Source of the DNA: Megalonaias nervosa
Taxonomy: Eukaryota > Mollusca > Bivalvia > Unionida > Unionidae
Assembly: GCA_016617855.1 (NCBI GenBank)
Contig: JAECUM010003292.1
Location: 122,447-186,446, forward strand
DNA: 64,000 bases
Direction of reading: 5' to 3'
In this document: piece after piece, positions 1 through 11,162 of the stretch
Position numbering within the stretch: position 1 is the first letter of the stretch
How the letters are laid out: each line of letters opens with the position of its first letter
Program-made: the position numbers and the translations under genes
Notes under the pieces: generated by a model
What the model was told of the DNA's origin: nothing
Seen by the model: only the letters and a program-made list of their open reading frames with translations
The model's database searches: none

Positions 1-292
1 TATTAAATTATGTTTCTCCTAGAATACTTACCAGATCTCGTCAGTTTAATACCCTCCAAACCTACCTGCAATGCAAGCATCTGTTTACAGAATGTTCCGC
101 TCAGCTTTAAACTAGTGCCACCTGTAGGCAGCAAAGAGGAGATAATGGGCAAGAGTTATTGCCCTTTGTATATATTTTACAGACAGAAAGACAAATTTGC
201 ATCTTTGGGAGGGCTGGATTTGGAAGTAGTAGGGCTTATATTCCTAATGTTAATGTGATCAGGTAAGTTTTCTGGGAGAAACATAATTTAAT
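1..292. repeat. Foldback/DIRS-end-like unit with inverted termini
   Basis: The first about 22 bases (ATTAAATTATGTTTCTCC core) reappear as the reverse complement at about 270-292 (GGAGAAACATAATTTAAT core), so the unit is bounded by inverted repeats. The left arm continues into AATACTTACC, and the right arm is preceded by GATCAGGTAAG. The inverted repeat at 36035-36313 has closely similar arm ends, so the two may be ends of related elements. The short ORF at 10-258 has no recognisable domain and is not called. The left end may extend beyond the window. Confidence 0.5.
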
Positions 293-873
293 AAAACAGT
301 TTGCTTTCTTCATTGATTGAGCCATGTTCTGCTTGCAGGATGGTTTTCAATTTTGTCGCATTAAAAATGATGTAAAGTTATCTCATTACAATCATGAATT
401 TAAGTTTGTTCTTGGGTAAAGTGTGCATCCATGTGGTCAAGTGGGTGCCTTTATTTAAATATTAATTACCATTAATAAACGTAATAATAATGCAGCTCTA
501 CCATAGTTGGTTCTGTTATTATTATTGTTGAGTGATCTGCACTTGTTGTCAAAACAAAACTTTCAAACAAAATTTATTGACTTATTTGTAGTTTTTCAAT
601 GATGCTACACACTAAATAATGTCAAAAAAGTGACTAATCACTATTAGTGCAGTACAAAGTTTGTTAGTACATGATTCTTTTATTGTGAAATCATGGTATG
701 TGATATTTGAGAATCGACACTACCAGCAGGGACACTCACATAATCGACTGTTCTATAAATCCATGGATACAGTTTCTGCTACAGTTACTCTCTACATAAC
801 AACTGGTAAAATTCATGTACAAGGGCCAGGCTATACAGAATGGGTAAATTAATTTATCAACACTTGTCAGCAA
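293..873. other. Unassigned AT-rich stretch before CR1 ORF1
   Basis: No domain-bearing ORF is visible. The part closest to 874 may be the CR1 5' UTR, but no 5' boundary or target duplication could be placed. Confidence 0.4.
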
Positions 874-2281
874 ATGGTAGATAACACCAGTCTGAAATTA
901 ATTACCTCTCAGCCAAGGGCTTCAGCACCCATCCCTGAAGCCCACAGATCTCAAAATTCAGTCAACAGTAATACAGCTTTACATGAAATAAGCCAGATTG
1001 CAATCAATGTGGAGGAAACTCCAGGACAACAGTTTATGATAGGTACAACAAATTCCTTTGAATTCCATGGAACCCATAAACAGACTTGCACCTCCATGCA
1101 GTGCTCACTAATGATAGGTAATCTCCAGGCCCAAGTAGAAAGGTTAGAACAGGAACTCTCTGCACTAAAATCAAAGAGTCTACACAGTGTTCAGATGGAT
1201 AAACCAGGTGCAAAAAAAGTGTGCCAGGAAACCCAGACAATACAATACACAGACATGTCAAAGGACCAAAACACAAGAGCATGTCAGGGCACTCAGACCA
1301 TACTAAAACCAGCTATTAGAAAAAAATCAGTATACACACAAACAGATGCAACCTCACGAATTAAACAAGATGAGGCTCTTCTACAGGTATCAGATGGGCA
1401 GAGCCAAAAATCAGCTAATGCACATACTGTAAACACTGACCATCATGTGTCTCACTCAACACCAAATCCAGGTGCAGAAGGAACTGCTGAAAAAACAACC
1501 TCCAATTATCCACAGCATGAAGCTAAATTAAGTACAAATACTAAATATAGCAGCCACCAAATTCTCAGTCAGTCTAGTCATGGAAATCAAGAAGTTCAAG
1601 CAGTGCATCTGAATCCCCCACTTATCAAAATCAGCAGTGTAAGTAAAGACGGATCTCTTCTCATAGGATCGTCAATAATCAAAGGAGTAAGAACAAGAGG
1701 ATTATATAAAACTGACGTAAAAACCCACAGAGGTGCAACTGTTAATACTGTTACAGAAAAAAATATTGGAATTGGATACGTCACCATATCATACTGTAAT
1801 TCTTCTCATCGGTGGTAATAATTACAGTAATGGCCAATTTTTAAAGGGTATTGAGGATGATTATGAAAGCTTGTTGTATGCCATCAGGTCCAAAAACACA
1901 GAGTGTAAAATAATCATCTCAGGTCTACCGCCAAGATGGGATGTACTTTTGACTCCACTAAATGATACCCTAAGTACATTGTGTGAGAGTTTCCAAATAC
2001 TCTTTGTTCCGCAATACAGGACCTTCTTCAAAGATAATCGAGTGAACCAACAATTATACCAGTGAGACCGAATCCACTTGTCAAACAGAGGTACTGCCTT
2101 GCTCGTAAAGAATACAGACCAGTACATAAGACTTATAAAAGGGGTTAGGCATGGGTCAGAAAACTGCTTGTATTGTGGAGAGTATGGTCATGTAACACAG
2201 CGGCGTCTGCATGGAAAACAGATTCGTTGCCATGTTTGTAACAAACTAGGATATAAGCAAACGTTGTGCACATACCAGTAG
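874..2281 (+). pseudogene. CR1 ORF1: coiled coil, SGNH esterase, zinc knuckles (broken)
   Basis: The first segment (874-1818) has a heptad-like stretch (LQAQVERLEQELSALK) near residue 85 and the esterase block-I motif LLIGSSIIKG near its end. Reading then shifts frame in an A-run near 1757 and continues at about 1760-2065 with LLIGGNN (block III). An in-frame TGA at 2063-2065 precedes DRIH (block V, Asp and His of the triad). Two zinc knuckles follow (about 2147-2275). The first, CLYCGEYGH, ends in Arg where Cys is expected. The second, CHVCNKLGY, has Tyr in place of His. CR1-family ORF1 proteins are known to carry an esterase domain; here it is interrupted and presumably inactive. Confidence 0.75.
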
Positions 2282-2483
2282 GTAGAAGGCAATGATGTAC
2301 AGGTCTATACAACACATCCATCAACAAAATGCATTAGAATATGTGTATACTTTTCAATGTAATAATTATAATTCTATAAACAGGTTTCAGGCACTATCTG
2401 ATTTGTGAACAAAGTGCAACTTGTTAACATGTAAACAACTATGCAATACTGTTCAAGTTACTTCTCTCTCTGAGGCTCCTTAA

Positions 2484-5400
2484 GTGACTAATATATCAAT
2501 GTCTTCTTGTAGGTATGTAAATCAGTCTCATATTGAACATTCTCATGTACCCACTACATGTGGTCATGGTACAACAGATGGATCTTGTATGTTATCTTCT
2601 TCATGTGTTTATGTAAATAATCGAGGTAATGAAAAGAAATCTGTCAAGTCTAAAAACAATACATTGCATGCTACCTTGTCTGAAAATCAATCCTCTGATC
2701 AAAATTGTCATGTCTTTGGCCTCCTCAAAAGAGGTCTGCAAGTAATCAACCTAAATATTCAACACATCCTCCCTAAACTGAATGAGATTAAGCTAATGTT
2801 ACAGCAAACTAGATCAGTCAATATTCTAGGTCTGTGTGAAACCTTTCTTTCTGATGATACTGATGATTTGGCTCTCCAAATACAGGGGTTCAACTTTGAA
2901 AGAAAAGATAGGGAATCCATGGGGGTGGGGGTATTTTTCTTTATGTAGACAGTTCCATTAGCAAATGTGTTGATCTAGAGACTATTGGGGTAGAGAGTAT
3001 CTGGATCAAAGTAACTCTTGCCCAATCAAAGCCAATACTCTTGGGTTCAGTTTACAGGCCACCAAGTTCCACAGCTGATTGGATTAATAGATTTGAGGTG
3101 CAAATTCAAAAAGCATTACTAAAGGAAGATTTAGAAACTATCATATTAGGTTTATTTTAACATTGACTACATGAAAACTCCACCATTAACATGGATAAGT
3201 AACTTTGAAACTTACAATGTTACTCAATTAATTAACACCCCAACTAGAGTAACAGATAAAAGTGCTACTATCATTGATCATGTCTATATGAATAAACCTG
3301 AAAACATAAGTGAAATTAATGTGCCATTGTACGCACTGAGTGACCACTACCCAGTCTGTATAATTAGATATGTTCCGAAATCATCTAAAAATGGTCAACA
3401 CACTGAAATACAATACAGGGACTTTAAACAATTTGATGAGAAAATTTTCTTAAATAATTCAGTCTGCAAACTCTTCCAATCAGTCTGCAATATAGCTGAT
3501 GTCAACACTGCCTTAGACAAATGGTATCGATGTTCAGTGCAGCCTTAGACAAGCTTGCCCCAATTAAAACTAAAAGGGTTAAACACCAAATTACACCAAG
3601 TGGATTACCCTTGAGATCAGTGAGGCTAGGCACCTAAGAGATAATTTCCACAAGAAAAAAGACATGAAAAGCTATTGAAGGTGAAGGAATAAAACGAATC
3701 ACCTGATAGATAATGCAAAAGAGAACTACTATAAACAGGCTATTGAAGAAAGTAAGAGTACAAAAACATTGTGGAAGTATCTAAAAGAGCTGAACCCACC
3801 CAAGAACAGTTGTTTTCCCCCTAGACTTAAGCAAAATGAGGATATAGCAACAGCTGTACAAGACATTGTGAAAATGTTCAACAATTTCTTCATAAGCATC
3901 TCCAGTAACAGTATTCGGAACCAAACTAAGATCCCAATTGAACTTGATGCTCTTCTATCATTTATAAGAGCTAAAATTCCTGATGATAATTATTTTTCAA
4001 TGGCTAATGTTAGTGAAACTGATGTTTTTGATATGCTAATTAAGGTGAATATTAATAAATCCTCTGGATTGGATGGTATTGGTCCACAAATTCTTAATAT
4101 TGCTGCACCAGTAATAACAAAGTCATTAGCGCATATCATAAACTTCAGTATAATGAGTGGTAATTTTCCAGAAACTCTGAAATGTGCAAAAGTTACACCT
4201 ATCTTTAAGAAAGGAGAAAAGGAGGATCCAGGGAATTACAGACCAATATCAATTCTATCTGTATTGTCAAAATTATTTGAAAAGCATGTAGCCATTCAGG
4301 TCTATAAATTTTTTGAAACACGCTCTCTATTTCATAAAGTGCAATCAGGATTTAGAAAGTACCACTCGTGCCAAACAGAACTTACCAAATTAACTGATCT
4401 TTGGCTGAAAGAAATGGATAATGGACACATGACTGGGATTGTTTTCCTTGACTTCAAGAAAGCCTTTGATCTTGTTGATCATGAAATTCTGTTGCAAGAG
4501 TTGAAATGTTACAGGTTTGACAATCTTTCCTTAAACTGGTTTAGATCATATCTAAACCAAAGGTCTCAATGAGTAAGCATTGGCAATATTAGCTCTAAAA
4601 CTCGCACTATTCATTCAGGGGTCCCTCAAGGCTCAGTTTTAGGCCCTCTCCTCTTCCTTATCTATATCAATGATCTACCATTAAATAATGAATCCACAAA
4701 TACAGATTTGTTTGCAGATGATGCAACCTTGTATACATCTACTGAAGTTATCCAAATGAGATTAAACTCAGACCTTATTAGAGTCCAAAACTGGGCACAA
4801 CAAAATAGGATGGTAATTAATAAAGGTAAAACAAAATATATGATTTTGGGGACAATGCAAAAGCTACACAAGTCAGGGAACCCCGAACTATCTCTTACAA
4901 TAAACAATCATCCATTAGAAATTGTCAGACATGAAACGCTTGTAGGTGTGGCCGTAGATAATAATTTATTATGGAATGATCATATTGATAAGCTTTGTAA
5001 AACACTGTCATCCAAAATTGCCCTACTCAGCAGAATCAAGAAATATTTACCTACAGAAACGCGCAATCTATACTACAAGCATTATATTCTTCCAACAATG
5101 GATTATTGTTCAAATGTACGGGGAAACTGTGCTAAATCTGTGCTTGACAGGATTTACAAACTTTAGAAACGAGTAGCACACGTAATTTTAGATGCATCTA
5201 TTGATCATTCCTCAAAAGCATTGTTTACAGAACTCAAATGGTTCACAATATATGACAGGATAGATTTTCACAAGGCAGTTCTTTTATATAAATGTCTACA
5301 TGGAACTGCACCAGAGTATCTTCAGGACTTATTCAGGCCTTTTTCAACACAATACCAGTTGAGATCAATATTAAATGGAAACCTTCTAGCACCAAAACCA

Positions 5401-5541
5401 AGAACAGAGCAATTTAAAAAGAGCTTCCAATACTCTGGTACAGTTCTGTGGAACAAGTTTCCACTACATGTAAAATCTGCTGAAAATATTAGAGTATTTA
5501 AGAAGAAATATCATGTGTTTCTAATAGATAATGGAATTTAG
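2484..5541 (+). pseudogene. CR1 ORF2: endonuclease-reverse transcriptase (broken)
   Basis: The endonuclease starts with LNIQHILPKLNEI and carries LCETFLSDD (catalytic Glu region). The frame breaks at a G-run near 2920-2935 and again near 3155, inside the endonuclease motif that normally holds Gly-Asp-Phe-Asn. It resumes at 3171-3548 with SDHYPV (catalytic His). The RT segment (3769-4572) has NYRPISIL, QSGFRKYHSC and the motif-A stretch FLDFKKAFDLVDH. A TGA at 4570-4572 precedes motif B (GVPQGSVLGPLLF, about 4618) and motif C (LFADDATLY, about 4708). The C-terminal part continues to 5541. At least four lesions are visible. Domain order and motifs support the CR1/L2 clade. Confidence 0.85.
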
Positions 5542-5688
5542 TATTTTAATACTAAATATGTTAAAATAAACAGTAATTATTGCTATCTTCATATAATGTG
5601 CGTTGTTATACTCTCCTTAAGAGGGCCTCAAGGGAGAACAGTCCTTGACTAATGAGTCACCCTCTATAAATAAAGCATTATTATTATT

Positions 5689-6650
5689 TGTTACGACCCT
5701 GTAGTTAAATTACATATGTGTTAAAATTTAAATTCTTCTAATTCTTTGTTTCATTTTTATTTTATTTTTATATCACTAAAAGTTATTATCATGGTGATGA
5801 TTATGTTAGCAAGGTCTAATAGTATGTTAGAAACAACGTATTTATTTAAAACGTAAATGTGACTCGTGTAAGCACGATTTTTGCATGACGGTTTTTCGTA
5901 TCAAGTAAACAGTGAGAAAGAGCTATGTAAATGATTGGCTGGGACCACGTTATTACTTGTTTACGCTTTTGTAATGTCCAGATGGATTGTGAAATCACAC
6001 GGGTCCTTCATGCGTGTGTACATGTAATGACACATTAGCTTGTTTTAAATGCTCAGTTACCTGTAAGAAATGTTTAGTCGTAGTGGTAGTCGTAGTCATA
6101 GTCGTAGTCAGTCGTAGTTCAGAGTCACATCATAACATCTTACAGAGTTTATAATACCTTAAGAAAGGTATTTCTGTGCTGGAAAGAGTTGCGCATTCGT
6201 ACGAGGAACAACATGTGTGTTGTTAGTGGTGGTAGCTGTATTTCATCTGCTTTCTAAATAATTATTTTCCCAGGAGAACAACACTACTGGCTTTGGACAA
6301 AGACATTTGATGAAATTACTTCTAAATCGGAACAGAACAATACAAATTGTGCTTTACAGTGAAAATTCTGGACATTCTGTGTTAGCCTTCATCTGACGTC
6401 ATCATCCGCCATCTTGGAACGGAACTGAGATTCAGACTGTATCAATTTAGAACTGTTTATTCACAGGACTTATGTGTTTTCACAAATTTAGAACATATTT
6501 TTGGATCTTCTTCGTAAATCGTAAATCTTGTTTCGCCTATTTACCTTTTCACCGTGTTTTCTAGGGAAATAAATTATTTTTGTTAAAATTTACAAAGCTT
6601 GTTGTCTTCACTCTTTCTTTGTGTTACTTTGAACGAGCCGATACGTAACA
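5689..6650 (+). repeat. 5' LTR of the Gypsy element (962 bp)
   Basis: It starts TGTTACGACC and ends GATACGTAACA, and matches 11305-12254 almost throughout. It is 12 bp longer because of one extra unit in a TAGTCG-type short repeat near 6070-6120. It holds a palindromic CRE (TGACGTCA, 6394-6401), a YY1-like CCGCCATCTTGG (6406-6417), a TTTATAAT TATA-like box near 6150 and an AATAAA near 6570. Confidence 0.92.
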
Positions 6651-6659
6651 TAAAGAAAT

Positions 6660-6677
6660 TGGGGGCTCGTCCGGGAT
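6660..6677 (+). promoter_or_regulatory. Primer binding site, tRNA-Pro type
   Basis: TGGGGGCTCGTCCGGGAT lies 9 bases after the 5' LTR. It is identical to the 18-nt primer site known for tRNA-Pro in murine gammaretroviruses, i.e. complementary to the 3' end of tRNA-Pro. It would prime minus-strand DNA synthesis. Confidence 0.85.
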
Positions 6678-6790
6678 GGATCTATGAAATTGGCTGATTT
6701 ATGAAATTGGCTAAATTGAAATTTAAATTCCCCTAGTTCAAATCCCATTTTATTTGAAATCTTAGTGAAAACAACAGGCTTTCTTTAAGA

Positions 6791-7258
6791 ATGTCAAAAG
6801 TGGAGAGTTTTCTTTCTAACCCAACTCAAGAACAGTTGGATAGTCTGAAGAAGGATGAGTTGCTTGAACTTGCCAGAAAGTACGATCTTTCTGAAGCTAA
6901 AGCTTCCTTGACAAAGCAAGAAATCAAAAAGATTTTAATTCAATTTTTGGTAGGACAGAATGTTTTTGACCAAAGTGTTTTGGCATCTGTCAGTAAGTCT
7001 ATGACAGACTCTGACAGTAAGAAATTAAAACTAAAAATAAAAAAAATGGAAATAGAGTTAAGGAAGCTCGAGCTTCAGAGTCAGAATGAACAAATGAAAA
7101 TGCAATTAGAAGAAAGGGAAAAAGAAAGACAAATGCAATTAGAAGAAAGGGAAAAACAAAGACAAATAGAAGAAAGGGAAAAAGAAAGGCAAATGGAATT
7201 ACAAAAGGAACAAATGCAATTAGAAGAAAGGGAAAGAGACAGATGCAAATTAGAATGA
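6791..7258 (+). CDS. Gypsy Gag N-terminal region, charged coiled coil
   Basis: A 155-residue ORF starts at the first ATG after the primer site (MSKVESFL). Residues about 15-70 are helical, with a DELLELARKYDLSE-type segment. Residues about 75-155 are an extreme Glu/Arg/Gln coiled coil built from repeats of EEREKERQMQL. It overlaps the next ORF (7243-9612) by 16 bases in another frame. In this copy Gag is therefore split, either by a frameshift mutation in the low-complexity repeat or by programmed frameshifting; the sequence does not decide. The old copy at 29-34 kb carries a related N-terminus (34205-34387, minus). Its role would be particle assembly. Confidence 0.7.
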   Translation: MSKVESFLSNPTQEQLDSLKKDELLELARKYDLSEAKASLTKQEIKKILIQFLVGQNVFDQSVLASVSKSMTDSDSKKLKLKIKKMEIELRKLELQSQNEQMKMQLEEREKERQMQLEEREKQRQIEEREKERQMELQKEQMQLEERERDRCKLE

Positions 7259-9612
7259 AAGAATTGGATCTGGCAAGTGATAGGCACGATTCCACTTCCC
7301 GTGCAAATTCAAATTTTAACATTTTAGGAAATATCAAGTTAGTTCCCCCTTTTAGTGAAAAGGAAGTAGACAAATATTTTATTCTTTTTGAAAAAGTTGC
7401 TGAGAATTCGAAATGGCCAAGAGAGTATTGGACTCAATTATTGCAGAGTGTACTTTATGGTAAGGCCAGAGATATCTGTATATCTCTGTCAGTACAACAA
7501 AGTTCTGATTACGATTTGGTTAAGGAATGCATCTTGAAGGGTTACGAGTTAATCCCTGAGGCTTATCGGCAAAGATTCAGAAACTACAAAAAAGAAACTA
7601 GACACACTTATGTTGAATTTGCTAGAGAAAAAGAACAGTTGTTCAAGAGATGGTGTCTGTCTGAGAAAATTGAACATGATTATGAAAGACTCGAACAACT
7701 GTTATTACTTGAAGAGTTTAAAAACTGTATTCCTAGTGATATCAAAAATCACCTTGAAGATCATGAGGTCAAAACCTTGGAAAATGCTGCTATTGCTGCT
7801 GATGAGTATTCCTTAACTCATAAAGTTCCTGCTGTAAGCAAATCTTTCACTCAGCAGTCTACTGATAGAAAGGTGTTTCAACCAAATACGACTCTCAGTA
7901 AAACTCAATCTGGTACAAATTCTAAAACTCAAGCCTCTGAGAGACTTGATTCAAAATCCTTGTCTGTTCCTACGTGTACCTATTGTAAGGAAAAAGGACA
8001 CGTCATTTCTGATTGCTTCAAACTGAAATATAGGCATCAGAATCAAGATAGACCTATCCCAGATGCTCTTATTTCTAAGAGGTCAAGGTCACGGTCATGT
8101 ATTGAAAACAATACATTTGTTAGGTTTGAAAAACCTGAGTCTGATTGTGTTATGGAGAATTTCGAACCGTTCATGTCGAAGGGTTCTATATCACTCTTGG
8201 GTGATTTGGCCAATCCTATCCCTATTAAAATTTTGAGGGATACAGGAGCTTCTCAGAGTCTTTTAGTGTCAGGTATTTTGCCTTCTTCTGAGAGGTCCTG
8301 TTCTAATGAGAGTGTTCTCATTCAGGGAGTAGAGTGCAGCTTTGTTAATGTTCCTCTCCATTCTGTAAATTTGTCATCAGACTTAGTTTCAGGACCTGTG
8401 ACAGTCGGTATAGTGTCTACTTTACCCGTTGAGGGCATTCATTTGTTGCTAGGCAATGACTTAGCTGGAGACAAGGTTGTGGTTAATCCACTTGTAACTG
8501 ACAAGCCTTCTTTGGATCAGAAAGATGATCCTGTTGAAAAAGAAATCCCTGATTTATTCCAAGCTTGTGCAGTTACCAGAGCTATGGCAAAGAATGCTCT
8601 TGAGAATGATTTTGATAAGGAATGTATTTCTTTAGCTGACACATGTATTGGTCAGGCTTTTGATGAGGTCACTTTCACTTCTAATTTGGATCAGTCAAAA
8701 GGTATTGATCATAGTGATCCTCTTTTGAATACTCATTCTCTTTTATCTGATCAGGGTGATAAACGACAATCACTTGTCGACGAACAGGAGAAGGATCCTG
8801 AGATCCCCTGTTTGTTTCAGCGGGCCGTTAGTGAAAAAGAAGCAACTGAAGTACCTGTCTGTTACTTCATTAAAAATAGCGTTCTTATGAGAAAGTGGAG
8901 ACCTCCCGAGGTACCTGCTTGTGACGTAAGGTCAGTAAAATATCAGATCATGGTTCCAAAATATCAGAGTGTAGTTCCGAAACCTTACAGACAGGAAATA
9001 CTTAGTTTGGCCCATGAAACCCCTATTTCTGGTCATTTAGGGATCAATAAAACGTATCACAAGATCTTGACTCACTTCTATTGGCCAAAAATCAAAAGTG
9101 ATGTGTGCAAGTTTTGTAGATCTTGTCATACTTGTCAGATGGTAGGAAAACCAAATCAAAGGATACCTAAAGCTCATCTACAACCAATTCCTGCATTTGA
9201 CGAACCATTCAGTAAAACTATGGGAGATTGTGTTAGTCCCTTACTAAAGACCAAGTCAGGTAACAAAAATTTGTTGACCATCAAGTGTATGTCAACAAGT
9301 TTTCCAGAGGTAATTCCTTTGAGGAATTTTGCTCAATTTGGCCTTCTCAAATTTGTTCAATCTGGTCAAAGGTCAGATTTTAAGTTTGGAATGTTCCAGG
9401 TTGTTATACTTGAATTTGGCATTCTGCAGTTCAAGTCAAAAGTGAAACTATGGTTTCACCAAACTTTACTAGAGAGAATTTTTGAGTCCTGTAATAAAGT
9501 CCATTCTCTCTTGCTCATTCTGCAGAATTTTCTTCAATTAAGATTTTATGGCCCTTACAAAGTAAAGAAGAAAATGAATGAGTTAAATTATAATATTAGT
9601 ACTCAAGTCTAA
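7243..9612 (+). CDS. Gypsy Gag (SCAN-like)-protease-integrase fragment
   Basis: Residues about 30-190 form a helical Gag region (ILFEKVAE, WTQLLQSVLYGKARDI, LLLEEFKNCIP) resembling the SCAN domain, which is known to derive from Gmr1-like Gag. A CCHC knuckle (CTYCKEKGHVISDC) follows near residue 247. Protease is marked by RDTGASQ near residue 331. An integrase zinc-binding motif follows (HLGINKTYHKILTHFYWP, then CRSCHTC) near residues 595-635. The integrase core is defective: a stretch near EVIPLRN is missing relative to the minus copy, the second catalytic Asp position reads SGQR, and the Glu-bearing part is largely absent before the ORF ends with RFYGPYKV. RT lies downstream in a separate ORF, giving protease-integrase-RT order. 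Confidence 0.82.
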   Translation: MQIRMKELDLASDRHDSTSRANSNFNILGNIKLVPPFSEKEVDKYFILFEKVAENSKWPREYWTQLLQSVLYGKARDICISLSVQQSSDYDLVKECILKGYELIPEAYRQRFRNYKKETRHTYVEFAREKEQLFKRWCLSEKIEHDYERLEQLLLLEEFKNCIPSDIKNHLEDHEVKTLENAAIAADEYSLTHKVPAVSKSFTQQSTDRKVFQPNTTLSKTQSGTNSKTQASERLDSKSLSVPTCTYCKEKGHVISDCFKLKYRHQNQDRPIPDALISKRSRSRSCIENNTFVRFEKPESDCVMENFEPFMSKGSISLLGDLANPIPIKILRDTGASQSLLVSGILPSSERSCSNESVLIQGVECSFVNVPLHSVNLSSDLVSGPVTVGIVSTLPVEGIHLLLGNDLAGDKVVVNPLVTDKPSLDQKDDPVEKEIPDLFQACAVTRAMAKNALENDFDKECISLADTCIGQAFDEVTFTSNLDQSKGIDHSDPLLNTHSLLSDQGDKRQSLVDEQEKDPEIPCLFQRAVSEKEATEVPVCYFIKNSVLMRKWRPPEVPACDVRSVKYQIMVPKYQSVVPKPYRQEILSLAHETPISGHLGINKTYHKILTHFYWPKIKSDVCKFCRSCHTCQMVGKPNQRIPKAHLQPIPAFDEPFSKTMGDCVSPLLKTKSGNKNLLTIKCMSTSFPEVIPLRNFAQFGLLKFVQSGQRSDFKFGMFQVVILEFGILQFKSKVKLWFHQTLLERIFESCNKVHSLLLILQNFLQLRFYGPYKVKKKMNELNYNISTQV

Positions 9613-9620
9613 GTAAATTA

Positions 9621-11162
9621 ATGGAGTACTACTATTTTCAAAGAAATAGCCAGGTAAATCATGCAATTAATTTAATTGTACCTGTCCCACCAACTGAGGA
9701 TTTGAATGAAGGAATTCAGTTGGATTCTACTAATCTTGGAACAACTGTTTGGAATTCGGAAGTTATGGAAAATCTAGACCAGAAACTTTCTCATTTACAA
9801 AATCAAGAAAAAAGTGAACTTAAACAATTATTGTCTGAATATGAGCACTTGTTTCCAGACATACCTACAAGGACAAAGAAAATTTTTCACGACGTTGAAA
9901 TAGTTGATTCAGAACCCATGAAACAACACCCATACAGGATGAATGCTTTTAAACAGGAATACATGAAAAAAGAGATTCAGTATTTACTGGAAAATGATTT
10001 TATAGAGCCCAGTAAGAGTGATTGGAGTTCAACGTGCATTCTTGTTTTGAAACCGGATAAAACTTTCCGAATGTGTACTGATTATAGGAAGGTGAACAGT
10101 GTGACAAAAACAGACTCATTTCCATTGCCAAGAATCGACGATTGTATCGACAAAATTGGAAATGCCAAATACGTCACCAAATTCGACCTTCTGAAGGGTT
10201 TTTGACAAATTCCATTAACGGAAAGAGCAAAAGAAATTTCGGCATTTGTGACACCAGATGGACTCTACCAGTATAAAGTAATGCCATTTGGGATGAAGGG
10301 TTCTCCAAGTACTTTTCAACGCCTTGTGAATATGATTACTTCTGGTCTAGACAATTGTGATGCCTATATTGATGATGTCATCATCTACAACAACACCTGG
10401 AAAGAACATCTAGCCACGATTCGGAAGTTCTTCGACAGACTCACGGATGCAAATTTGACTATTAATTTATCTAAAAGTGAGTTCTGCCGTGTGTGTGTTA
10501 CTTTTCTAGGACATATTGTGGGACATGGTCAAATTAAACCTATAGATGCTAAGGTCAAGGCTATTTCTGAATTTCCTGTGCCTGTCAGTAAAAAACAGCT
10601 GATGCGATTTTTGGGTATGGCTGGGTACTATCGCAAATTTTGTTCTAATTTTTCTGATATTGTCGAACCTCTGACAAACTTGTTGAGAAAGAAAAACAAG
10701 TTTCTTTGGACTGGAAAATGTCAAGAGGCATTCGATAGATTAAAAGCCATACTTAAAAGTGCACCAGTTTTAACAGCTCCAGATTTCAGTCAACCATTCA
10801 AACTGTCTGTGGATGCAAGTGATGTTGGGGTTGGAGCAGTTTTGCTTCAAGATGACAAAAATGGTGTTGAACACCCAGTGTGTTACTTCTCTAAGAAATT
10901 AAATAAGCACCAAAGAAACTACTCAACAATCGAGAAGGAATGCTTGGCTTTAATGCTACAGCATTTTGAAGTTTATGTTAGCTCGGCTCCTTCTCTGGTT
11001 GTTGTGTTTAGTGATCACAACCCCCTTACTTTCATCAGCAGAATGAAAAATAAAAATCAAAGACTGTTGAGATGGAGTTTATTTTTGCACGAGTACAATC
11101 TTGACATCAAGCACATTAAAGGAAATGATAATTTAATTGCAGATGCACTTTCCCGTGTATAG
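9621..11162 (+). pseudogene. Gypsy reverse transcriptase-RNase H (one in-frame stop)
   Basis: The ORF begins MEYYYF 9 bases after the integrase ORF stop, in another frame. The RT has FIEPSKSDWSS, FRMCTDYRKVN and FPLPRIDDCIDKI. It is cut by a TGA at 10203-10205 just after KFDLLKGF and continues in the same frame to 11162. The catalytic motif is YIDDV (about 10367) and the thumb region is FLGHIVGHG. RNase H follows: SVDASDVGVGAVL, STIEKECLAL, FSDHNPLTFI and the C-terminal NLIADALSRV. Apart from the stop the domain set looks complete. The minus copy at 21838-23392 has a different stop at the same codon. Confidence 0.88.

Larger units (their letters stand above)
874..5688 (+). mobile_element. CR1-like non-LTR retrotransposon, near full length, decayed
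   Basis: Two ORF regions are present in the usual LINE order. ORF1 carries a coiled coil, an SGNH-type esterase and zinc knuckles. ORF2 carries an AP-type endonuclease followed by reverse transcriptase. The 3' end is a short ATT microsatellite directly after AATAAAGC (about 5669-5688), a tail type typical of CR1/L2 elements. A second, 5'-truncated copy of the same family lies on the minus strand at 36938-40051, which fixes the shared 3' end. Frameshifts and stops in both ORFs make this copy immobile. A Ty3/Gypsy element is inserted exactly inside its 3' microsatellite. The 5' boundary is not defined. Confidence 0.85.

Noticed and set aside
1..292. Minus-strand mini-exon bounded by GCAG and GTAAGT near 30-70
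   Set aside because: The splice-like signals fall inside a foldback unit; GTAAGT belongs to the inverted arm.
6999..7373. Minus-strand ORFs rich in Phe/Leu/Ser
   Set aside because: Antisense shadow of the Gag coiled-coil repeat on the plus strand.
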